From Leminorella grimontii ATCC 33999 = DSM 5078 (GTDB lineage: Bacteria; Pseudomonadota; Gammaproteobacteria; Enterobacterales; Enterobacteriaceae): a stretch of DNA of 64,000 nt. Within the stretch, counting starts at the first letter, position 1. Every line of letters starts with the position of its first letter. Below the pieces are notes generated by a model, which worked only from the letters and a program-made list of their open reading frames with translations, made no database searches and was not told where the DNA came from. The position numbers and the translations under genes are program-made. This document shows, in pieces, positions 57,041-64,000 of the stretch. The stretch lies in the NCBI RefSeq assembly GCF_000439085.1, contig NZ_AUUA01000014.1:1-64000 (forward strand). The letters run 5' to 3'.

Positions 57041-57838
57041 TCAGTTCGCTTCGTTTGAAGCGACTCTCTTAGTGTAAAGAATTTTACCGTCGCCGAGGAT
57101 CCGAGTTTCGTAATTGGCATCCTGCAGGCTAACGGATTGAATATCACGCACGGCCTGCCCTTTCGATGCACTAAACGGGCTTTTAACCTTCGACGCCTTT
57201 GGCGCCACGCTGGCGGTTACCGGCGTTGAGATGTCCGGATGATTAAGATTGAAATTGTTTACAATCGCCACGCCGCTAAACTGGCTGGACAGCGGATCGA
57301 TAGGACTGTTGTTCGCCCACAGTTCGTAGTGGAGATGGGCGGCCGTGCTGCGACCGGTATTGCCGGACAGGCCGATTTTCTGCCCCTGCTTAACTTTTTG
57401 CCCCTGCGTCACCAGCAGTTTGCTCAAATGCATATATTGAGTGCTGTAGCCGTTCGCATGACGAATGACAATGTAGTTCCCGGCGGAACGACTGAATTTG
57501 GCAATAACCACTTCACCTGCTCCCGTTGATATCACGGTAGAGCCAATGGGCATTGAAAAATCAATTCCTTTATGGGGCATACGCTTACGCGTGACCGGGT
57601 TGACGCGCGAAGGATTAAACTGAGACGTGACCTGAAAAGGTTCTGCCGTTGGATAGCGGAGCAGAGATGCATTGCTTATGCTGGCACTGGCGCTTGACGA
57701 CGCCTGCGTCTTCTTGCTTTTGGTCGGACTCTGTTGAGAGGCATAAGCTGCGCCGGAGGTCAGCAGTACAGAAAAACAAATGAGTTTTATCAGCGGATTA
57801 CTCAGTCGTTTGGTTATTGGGCTCAGCATGCTCATCAT
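57041..57838 (-). CDS. M23 family peptidoglycan endopeptidase
   Basis: 265 residues. A signal peptide (about 1-33, ICFSVLLTSGAAYA) leads to a serine-rich linker and a LytM domain with H89 and D93 in MPHKGIDFSMPIGS, H137 in YMHLSK and H168-x-H170 in AAHLHYELW, a complete zinc site, so probably active against crosslinks of murein. There is no coiled coil, so it is unlike EnvC or NlpD. The start may be any of three nearby ATGs. It stands alone, with its own terminator. Confidence 0.9.
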   Translation of the reverse strand: MMSMLSPITKRLSNPLIKLICFSVLLTSGAAYASQQSPTKSKKTQASSSASASISNASLLRYPTAEPFQVTSQFNPSRVNPVTRKRMPHKGIDFSMPIGSTVISTGAGEVVIAKFSRSAGNYIVIRHANGYSTQYMHLSKLLVTQGQKVKQGQKIGLSGNTGRSTAAHLHYELWANNSPIDPLSSQFSGVAIVNNFNLNHPDISTPVTASVAPKASKVKSPFSASKGQAVRDIQSVSLQDANYETRILGDGKILYTKRVASNEAN

Positions 57839-58647
57839 GATGCCTGGCCCTCATTATTATTCGACATTCTGGAAGCCATTTAATCAGGTAAGGTTAAAAT
57901 CTAGACCGCATTATGCCCTAATAATTCCTTCGTTTGGGTATATATTTGTAAATTTCGAGAGATTACCCATAAAATCGCGCCAACCCCGCTCGCTGATACT
58001 TCATTATTTATTTTAATATCAAATAAATAATGTCAGCCAATCAAGGAAAGTTTTATTGCGGGAAAAGCAATAAACTGTCACTTCCCTCTTTGTTTTTCTA
58101 GCCAAAACTGAAGTATTTATAAAGAGTTTCAGCTTTTTTCATAAGAACAGTGATAAGAGTAACTATTTGGAAACGACGATTTGAAGCATTCGCGTAAACA
58201 TCATCTTAAGAACGGAAAGAAAGCGCGCACGTTCCTTTTATGCTCATCGCTCTTCCACACTCTTTGCCAAGGCGGCCAAAGAATCATTGGCAATGGGAAA
58301 GCCGCCAACCTTTTGAGACCCCTCCTCATTTTCGAATAAAATTCTTTAAAGTGTCGATATCACCACTAATTTATCTATAGAAAGCCCCGACAATTAATGG
58401 TAGCTTATCGATTAATTACATAAAAATGCGTAAGTTACCCAGAATATACGCCAAAATGGCGCAGGGACCGAAAACAAGAGCCCACACCGAAAGGCGTTTT
58501 CGCAGCTTAACGTAACATTTGGGCATTCCGACAGGTTCGGAACCCACACCCTGTCTATACGCCCCCGTTCCGGCGCCGCCAAGGCGGCAACCAGAAGGAG
58601 AAAGCGCATAGAGATACGGAACGTTTTTAAAAGGGGTTGATGTAAAC
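57839..58647. other. 809-base gap between the M23 gene and the activase gene
   Basis: No gene supported; a 95-codon frame (58412-58699, minus) overlaps the activase start and has no features. The AT-rich half carries a perfect 12-base-arm hairpin (58002-58032: CATTATTTATTT and AAATAAATAATG) and an AATTAAT/ATTAATT pair (58392, 58411). The GC-richer 180 bases before the activase gene contain GCCGCC-AA-GGCGGC (58575-58588). A long leader is possible; no known riboswitch class was recognised. Confidence 0.5.
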
Positions 58648-61600
58648 ATGGCGTCTGTGCCCAATTACCATCTTGCAGGAATCGACGTAGGTTCGACAAC
58701 CGTCAAACTGGTGCTGCTGGACAAACAGCGGCAACTAGTTCACCACGCCTATCAGCGCCACTATTCCGACATCCGTCAGACGCTTTTATCCCTGTTCGAG
58801 CAGGTGCAGAACGCATTTCCGACGCTGACCGTTGTCCCTGTAATTACCGGCTCCGGCGGTCTGGCGCTGTCGGAGCTGCTTTCCATCCCGTTTGAGCAGG
58901 AAGTTATTGCCAGTTCAAAGACCATCACCACGTTTATCCCTCAAACCGACGTCGCTATCGAACTGGGCGGGGAAGACGCCAAGCTCACCTACTTCGACCG
59001 CCACGGCGTCGACCAGCGCATGAACAACAGCTGCGCCGGAGGCACGGGGGCGTTTATTGACCAGATGGCGTCCCTGCTGGAGACCGACGCCGCCGGATTA
59101 AACCAGCTGGCAAACGACTATCAAACCCTCTACCCCATCGCTTCACGCTGCGGCGTGTTCGCTAAAACCGACGTTCAGCCGCTTATCAACCAGGGCGCGG
59201 CCAAGTCGGACATCGCGGCGTCAATCCTTCAGGCCATCGTCAACCAGACTATCAGCGGCCTGGCCTGCGGCAAGCCCATCAGGGGCAACGTGGCCTTCCT
59301 GGGCGGGCCGCTGTACTTCCTTGATAACCTGCGAAAGCTGTTTATCAAAACGCTGAAGCTGAAAAAGGATAAGGTCATCTTTCCAGAAAACCCTCAGCTG
59401 TTCGTCGCCATCGGCGCCGCGCTGCTGGCGGATAAGCAGGGAGAAGCTGTTTCACTGAGCCAGCTCATCGGCGCGCTGCGCGACGCCAAGGAAAGCACCG
59501 TTAAAGAAGTCGACCTTCTGCCGCCGCTGTTTCAGACGCAGGCCGACGTTGACGCCTTTCGCGAGCGCCACGCCAAGGCCAACGTGACGCGCATTGCGCT
59601 GGAAGACTATCGGGGGCGGGCCTATCTGGGCATCGATTCAGGATCCACCACCACAAAAGTCGTTTTGATCGGGGAGAGGTGCGAACTGCTGTATGACTTC
59701 TACGGCAGCAACAAGGGCAACCCGCTCAACGTCGTACGCGAAGTGCTGTGCGATATCTATCGCCAGCTGCCTGCCGAAGTCACCATCGCCAAGGCGGCGA
59801 CGACCGGCTACGGCGAGCAGTTGATAAAAGCCGCCTTTCGCGCCGACGCGGGCGAGGTGGAAACCGTCGCCCACTACCGCGCAGCGGAGCAGCTCCTGCC
59901 CGGCGTAGAGTTTATTCTGGACATCGGCGGCCAGGACATGAAGTGCCTGTATATTCGCGACGGCGTCATCAACAGCATTTTGCTTAATGAGGCCTGTTCC
60001 GCCGGCTGCGGCTCGTTTATCGAGATGTTTGCCCGCTCGCTGAATATCCCCGTCACCGAATTTTCTCAGCAGGCGCTGCTGGCGGAGCGGCCGGTCGATC
60101 TGGGCACCCGCTGCACCGTATTTATGAATTCAAAGGTCAAACAGGCGCAAAAGGAAGGCGCGACGGTTGCCGATATTTCCGCCGGTCTTTCGTACTCTGT
60201 CATCAAAAACGCGCTGTATAAGGTGATTAAGCTTAAGCAGCTCGACATGCTGCCGCAAAAAATCATGGTTCAGGGCGGCACCTTCTACAACGAAGCGGTG
60301 CTGCGCGCGTTTGAAAATCTCACTGAAAGAAGCGTCACCCGCGTGGACATCGCGGGGCTGATGGGGGCCTACGGCGCGGCACTTATCGCGCGAGACGGGG
60401 CCAACGACGGACGCCCCAGCCAACTGCTGCACCCAAGCGAACTTGAAGCCTTTGGCGTAGAACAAAGCAGCGACCGCTGTCGCGAGTGCAACAACCAGTG
60501 CATGCTGACGATTAACGCCTTTGAAGACGGGCGAGAGTTTATCTCAGGCAACCGCTGTGAAAAAGGCGCCCGCGTTGAAGTGGCTCCAAGCCGTCTGCCT
60601 AACCTGTACGAGTACAAAGAAAACAGGGTGTTCAACTACAAGGCGTTGCCCAAAGAGCTGGCCGTACGGGGAACGGTGGGCATACCGCGCGTACTTAACC
60701 AGTTCGAAAACTACCCCTTCTGGCACACTTTTTTCACTCAGTTGGGCTTTCGCGTAGTGCTGTCTCCGCCGTCGACTGAACGCCTTTATCTGAAGGGAAT
60801 AGAAACCATCCCTTCCGAATCAGTCTGCTATCCGGCCAAGCTGGTGCACGGCCACATTGAGCACCTGATAGAACGTAAGGTTGACCGCATCTTTTTTCCG
60901 TCCGTTACCTATGAGTGGCAAGAAACGCAGGGTGGAGATAATCACTTCAACTGCCCGGTAGTCAGCACTTACTCGGAAGTTATTCGCACCAATATTGACG
61001 CCATAAGTCAGGGAGAGGTCGCGTTCCATAACCCGTTCATTAACTTTAACCACCTCGACTCGGTGGAAAAAGCGCTGTTTAACGAGCTCAGGCCGCTCGG
61101 GCTAAAGCATAAAGAGATCAAGCAGGCAGTACAGGAAGCCTGGCAAGAGCTTCAAGCAATGCGGCAGGACGTCCGCAACAAGGGCAAAGAGGTCGTTAAC
61201 TGGCTGGTGGAAAACGATCTGCCCGGCATCGTGCTCGCCGGTCGCCCCTATCACGTCGACTCGGGCATCCATCACGGCATTGACCGCATCATCGTCGAAG
61301 AAGGCATGGCTGTGCTAACGGAAGACAGCGTAGCGCACCTGGGCGAGTCGCTTCTTCGCCGCCCGCTGCGCGTCGTTGACCAGTGGGCCTACCATTCTCG
61401 CCTGTACGCCGCCGGCGCCTACGTAGCGGCCAGCCCTCAGTTGGAGCTGGTACAGCTCACCTCCTTCGGCTGCGGCCTTGACGCCCTGACCGCCGATCAG
61501 GTGGAGGAAGTGCTAAGAGCCGCCAATAAGGTTTATACCCTGATCAAGATCGACGAAGGCGCCAATCTGGGCGCGGTCAGGATCCGCATTCGCTCCCTTA

Positions 61601-62970
61601 AGGCGGCCATGGCCGCCCGACGACATCGCGGCGTTACGATTTCGGATACGCCTTACGAATCGAAAAGAACGCCCTTTACCGAGGCGATGCGCGGCACCCA
61701 TACCATTCTGGCGCCGCAGATGGCGCCCATTCACTTTGACCTGATTCAGTCGGTTTTCCGCTCTGAAGGCTATCGCCTGCAGGTACTGCCTACCGTCACC
61801 AAGTCGGCTATTGAACAGGGATTAAAGTACGTCAACAACGACGCCTGCTACCCCTGCGTGCTGGTCACTGGGCAAATCGTCGATGCACTCACCAGCGGAC
61901 AGTACGACCCCAATACCAGCGCCGCCATTATTACCCAGACCGGCGGCGCCTGCCGGGCGACCAACTACATCGCTTTTATTCGTAAAGCGCTGGAGGACGC
62001 AGGTTTCCCGCAGGTGCCGGTTATCTCCTTAAGCGCCTCGGGGCTGGAGGAAAACCCAGGGTTCCGCTACAGCCTGCGCATGGTGAAAAAGGCGGTCATG
62101 TCGATAATTTATGGCGACCTGCTGATGAAGGCGCTGCTGCGAACGCGCCCCTACGAAGCGGAGCCAGGATCGGCCCAAAGCCTTTACGAATACTGGAACC
62201 AGCGGGTAAAGCAGAATCTTGAAGCCGAAGGCAGCATGGGACGGTTTAAAGAGGACGTGGCACAAATCGTCGCCGAGTTTGACAGGCTTCCTCTACGCCC
62301 GGAGAGAAGGCCCAGAGTCGGCATCGTCGGCGAAATCCTGGTGAAATATCACCCCGGCGCTAACAACGATCTGGTTGGGCAGATTGAAGCGGAAGGCGGC
62401 GAGGCGGTCGTTCCCGACATGCTCGACTTTTTCCTTTCCTGCACCTACGGCACCCGCTATGACCGACGCCAGTACGGACTGGACTTCCTGAGCATGGCGC
62501 TCAATCAAGCGGCTACGTCCACCATCGAGTGGATGCGCAAGTCGGTAAACAAAGCGTTAAAACGCAGCCAGCGCTTTTGCGCCCCGCCCGTCATCGCCGA
62601 GCTGGCGTCCATGGCTGAAAGCGTCGTGTCACTGGGTAACCAGGCCGGTGAAGGCTGGCTGCTAACGGCAGAGATGATGGAGCTTTTGGAGATGGGAGTA
62701 AACAACGTTGTCTGCGTCCAACCCTTCGGCTGCCTGCCAAACCACATTACCGGGCGGGGCGTGATTAAAAGCCTCAAGCAGAGATATCCGGCTGCCAACA
62801 TTTTTGCTATCGACTACGACCCCGGCGCCAGCGAAGTCAATCAGCTAAACCGGCTGAAGCTTATGATGTCGGTGGCGCAAAACGCTATCGATATCAGAGT
62901 GGATCAGGAATCTGAGTCAAAAAGCATCGGCTTCGGCAAATCCTATCGACCAAAGCCGTCTACGGGATAG
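58648..62970 (+). CDS. Large acyl-CoA dehydratase activase-related fusion protein (BcrAD/BadFG + DUF2229)
   Basis: 1440 residues. Two ASKHA activase modules: GIDVGSTTVKLVLL at 11 with C129 in NNSCAGGTGAF, and YLGIDSGSTTTKVVLIGE from about 325 with C450 and C454 in NEACSAGCGSF. A cysteine cluster C611-x2-C614-x3-C618 with C637 follows, then a DUF2229/HgdB-like part and a C-terminal FGCLPNHITGRGV segment. Such activases hold a shared [4Fe-4S] cluster and fire electrons with ATP into 2-hydroxyacyl-CoA dehydratases; this fusion has no proven substrate. Preceded by AAGGGG at a 12-base distance; terminator downstream. Confidence 0.88.
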   Translation: MASVPNYHLAGIDVGSTTVKLVLLDKQRQLVHHAYQRHYSDIRQTLLSLFEQVQNAFPTLTVVPVITGSGGLALSELLSIPFEQEVIASSKTITTFIPQTDVAIELGGEDAKLTYFDRHGVDQRMNNSCAGGTGAFIDQMASLLETDAAGLNQLANDYQTLYPIASRCGVFAKTDVQPLINQGAAKSDIAASILQAIVNQTISGLACGKPIRGNVAFLGGPLYFLDNLRKLFIKTLKLKKDKVIFPENPQLFVAIGAALLADKQGEAVSLSQLIGALRDAKESTVKEVDLLPPLFQTQADVDAFRERHAKANVTRIALEDYRGRAYLGIDSGSTTTKVVLIGERCELLYDFYGSNKGNPLNVVREVLCDIYRQLPAEVTIAKAATTGYGEQLIKAAFRADAGEVETVAHYRAAEQLLPGVEFILDIGGQDMKCLYIRDGVINSILLNEACSAGCGSFIEMFARSLNIPVTEFSQQALLAERPVDLGTRCTVFMNSKVKQAQKEGATVADISAGLSYSVIKNALYKVIKLKQLDMLPQKIMVQGGTFYNEAVLRAFENLTERSVTRVDIAGLMGAYGAALIARDGANDGRPSQLLHPSELEAFGVEQSSDRCRECNNQCMLTINAFEDGREFISGNRCEKGARVEVAPSRLPNLYEYKENRVFNYKALPKELAVRGTVGIPRVLNQFENYPFWHTFFTQLGFRVVLSPPSTERLYLKGIETIPSESVCYPAKLVHGHIEHLIERKVDRIFFPSVTYEWQETQGGDNHFNCPVVSTYSEVIRTNIDAISQGEVAFHNPFINFNHLDSVEKALFNELRPLGLKHKEIKQAVQEAWQELQAMRQDVRNKGKEVVNWLVENDLPGIVLAGRPYHVDSGIHHGIDRIIVEEGMAVLTEDSVAHLGESLLRRPLRVVDQWAYHSRLYAAGAYVAASPQLELVQLTSFGCGLDALTADQVEEVLRAANKVYTLIKIDEGANLGAVRIRIRSLKAAMAARRHRGVTISDTPYESKRTPFTEAMRGTHTILAPQMAPIHFDLIQSVFRSEGYRLQVLPTVTKSAIEQGLKYVNNDACYPCVLVTGQIVDALTSGQYDPNTSAAIITQTGGACRATNYIAFIRKALEDAGFPQVPVISLSASGLEENPGFRYSLRMVKKAVMSIIYGDLLMKALLRTRPYEAEPGSAQSLYEYWNQRVKQNLEAEGSMGRFKEDVAQIVAEFDRLPLRPERRPRVGIVGEILVKYHPGANNDLVGQIEAEGGEAVVPDMLDFFLSCTYGTRYDRRQYGLDFLSMALNQAATSTIEWMRKSVNKALKRSQRFCAPPVIAELASMAESVVSLGNQAGEGWLLTAEMMELLEMGVNNVVCVQPFGCLPNHITGRGVIKSLKQRYPAANIFAIDYDPGASEVNQLNRLKLMMSVAQNAIDIRVDQESESKSIGFGKSYRPKPSTG

Positions 62971-62988
62971 GCACTCGCATTACGCAAA

Positions 62989-63010
62989 AACCCCGACTCT
63001 CGTCGGGGTT
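62989..63010 (+). terminator. Terminator of the activase fusion gene
   Basis: AACCCCGAC (62989-62997) pairs with GTCGGGGTT (63002-63010) with a TCTC loop, 18 bases after the stop. Confidence 0.75.
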
Positions 63011-63043
63011 CCCATTCTTATACCAAGACGGCTTACTTAAGAA

Positions 63044-63559
63044 CTAGCGGCCGCAGGGCATATCTCCCATGCCCATCTGTCCTCCGCCCATTCCCATGTG
63101 GCCGCCGCCCATATGGCCGCCTCTCATGCCTTTATGCCCGCCGCCCATATGATTTCCCATCATCGGAATGCCGTCTTTGGCAAGCTGGGTATCAAGCGCT
63201 ACGCGCTGTTGATAGATGTCGTCACGCAGCTGCATGATTTCTTTACTGACGGCCTGAACCTTTTGATCATCAACCGGGTTGCTGGTCAGCAAAGCGCGAT
63301 ATTCATAGTTTTTAGAAACCAGTTTCTGACGCAGATCGGCCGTTTTCGTACGGAGGTCGTCATGCGCTTTTTGCACCTTAGCCTGCTGTTCCTGGGTCAG
63401 ATTGGCCATGTAGCCGCGATGATATCCACCGTATCCCATCTGTTGGCCGCTGGCGGCCGGAGCGGCGTTGATTGGCCCGCCGTTTTGGGCAATGGCGCTC
63501 ACGCTGGCTAGCGCGGTTAAGGAGAGAACGGCAGCAATAACGGTTTTCTTAAAAGTCAT
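63044..63559 (-). CDS. zraP: Zinc resistance-associated periplasmic protein (ZraP/Spy/CpxP family)
   Basis: 171 residues. The ATG at 63559 has AAGGAAG six bases upstream, better than the ATG at 63565. Signal peptide FKKTVIAAVLSLTALASVSAIA, then an LTQEQQAKVQKAHDDLRTKTADLRQKLVSKNYEYRALL helical core of the LTXXQ type, and a Met/His/Gly-rich C-terminal tail (MGGGHKGMRGGHMGGGHMG). E. coli ZraP (141 aa) is a zinc-binding chaperone that represses ZraSR. Divergent from a sensor-like gene with a sigma-54 promoter and ZraR-like sites between. Confidence 0.9.
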   Translation of the reverse strand: MTFKKTVIAAVLSLTALASVSAIAQNGGPINAAPAASGQQMGYGGYHRGYMANLTQEQQAKVQKAHDDLRTKTADLRQKLVSKNYEYRALLTSNPVDDQKVQAVSKEIMQLRDDIYQQRVALDTQLAKDGIPMMGNHMGGGHKGMRGGHMGGGHMGMGGGQMGMGDMPCGR

Positions 63560-63624
63560 AATCATCTTCCTTCTTTGGGTTACTCAATCAGATAATTGCC
63601 TTACGGCATGCTCAATGGGAATAT

Positions 63625-63640
63625 TGCAACCACCGTGCCA
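63625..63640 (-). promoter_or_regulatory. Sigma-54 promoter of zraP
   Basis: The minus strand reads TGGCACGGTGGTTGCA, a perfect -24/-12 match (TGGCACG-N4-TTGCA), about 66 bases before the zraP start. In E. coli zraP and zraSR are transcribed by sigma-54 with ZraR. Confidence 0.93.
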
Positions 63641-63802
63641 ACCTGATTACTGGCATGAAAATTGAATGGTAAAGAGAGCGTTAAGAAGGAAAAAATGCTG
63701 TTTTATAAATAGGTTATGCCTGAAAGCCGCCAGTAATAATGCCCCGTACCGGTAAGCATTAAGAAGGCGCTTTCTACAAGAGAGCAAAAAGGCGCGCAGA
63801 AA

Positions 63803-63852
63803 GCGAGTAATAATTACCCACAGCGGCTATAGTACGGGTAATTATTACTCGC
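63803..63852. promoter_or_regulatory. Paired ZraR-like upstream activator sites
   Basis: GCGAGTAATAATTACCC (63803-63819) and its exact reverse complement GGGTAATTATTACTCGC (63836-63852) form 17-base arms; each contains the GAGTAA-like half of ZraR sites. They lie about 165-210 bases upstream of the sigma-54 element, typical for an enhancer, and also close to the start of the divergent gene. Confidence 0.75.
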
Positions 63853-63894
63853 CTCGGGTCATAACTACCCACCCCATAGGCAATGAGGTCCGCA

Positions 63895-64000
63895 ATGTTT
63901 AAAACCGTGAAAAAAAGCCCCGGCCCGCTGTTTACTCTGCCGTCCTGGCTGTTTATCGGCTTTATCATGGTGTTGCTCGGCATCATCGTGACTATGGCAA
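63895..64000 (+). CDS. Start of a membrane protein, probably the ZraS-like sensor kinase (cut by window edge)
   Basis: 35 codons from the ATG at 63895, with GAGG six bases upstream: MFKTVKKSPGPLFTLPSWLF followed by the hydrophobic IGFIMVLLGIIVTMA. The first segment looks like the first transmembrane helix of a histidine kinase. Divergent position relative to zraP with shared ZraR-like sites makes zraS the best guess, but no kinase motif is inside the window. Confidence 0.5.
   Translation, partial: MFKTVKKSPGPLFTLPSWLFIGFIMVLLGIIVTMA

Noticed and set aside
58420..58647. Cobalamin or other riboswitch ahead of the activase gene
   Set aside because: Segments such as GGCAACCAGAAGGAGAAAG superficially recall B12-box text, but the conserved core elements are not present in the right order.
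58412..58699. 95-codon minus-strand frame before the activase gene
   Set aside because: It overlaps the start of a clear gene, has no convincing ribosome binding site or recognised domain, and its second frame (58416-58664) is equally open.

Overview
The window is chromosomal DNA from a gammaproteobacterium of the order Enterobacterales. Protein sequences are close to E. coli along most of the window, and the gene order tktA-loiP-speB-speA-metK-sprT-rsmE-gshB-yqgE-ruvX-yggR-yggS-yggT-yggU-rdgB-hemW-yggN-yggL-trmB-mutY-yggX-mltC is the E. coli 66-67 min order. Differences are the absence of galP, endA, yggM and ansB, and proC lying between yggS and yggT as in Yersinia/Serratia-like lineages. 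Most genes look moderately GC-rich. This points to a non-Escherichia member, perhaps Budviciaceae or a neighbouring family; the genus is an inference I cannot confirm.

Region by region: (1) 1-10.7 kb: transketolase (partial), polyamine synthesis (speA, speB), metK with a probable MetJ operator, and glutathione synthesis. (2) 10.7-23.3 kb: the yggR-to-mltC housekeeping block (PLP homeostasis, proline, nucleotide sanitation, heme chaperone, tRNA and DNA repair, murein recycling), with one miniature inverted-repeat element; a second, related element lies at 5.49 kb. (3) 23.4-33.1 kb: accessory catabolism and transport replacing the E. coli nupG-speC segment. An operon of CitMHS permease, a split AtuA/DUF1446 protein, CoA-transferase A/B and thiolase has a divergent LysR gene; a NhaD-type antiporter, a DUF2628 protein and MarC follow.

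(4) 33.4-45.3 kb: tRNA-Phe, immediately followed by an AT-rich O-antigen ligase gene and the LPS outer-core operon waaQ-G-P-B-O-Y-Z plus an acetyltransferase on the minus strand. The operon has an extended -10 promoter and a JUMPstart/ops (RfaH) leader. inaA and eptC lie beyond it, so four core-phosphate or kinase-like genes are clustered. The distal genes (waaY, waaZ, acetyltransferase, waaL) are strikingly AT-rich, consistent with exchange at a tRNA-Phe island site.

(5) 45.3-64 kb: two unrecognised genes; a DUF134-NifX-like pair with a twin-palindrome operator; a 2011-residue alpha-2-macroglobulin next to pbpC; an MFS exporter; an M23 peptidase; a 1440-residue acyl-CoA dehydratase activase fusion; and zraP with a clear sigma-54 promoter and paired ZraR-like sites, divergent from a cut-off sensor-like gene. 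No CRISPR array, prophage, full insertion sequence or rRNA was seen. The least described parts are the split-AtuA operon, the DUF134/NifX pair with its operator, and the orphan activase.
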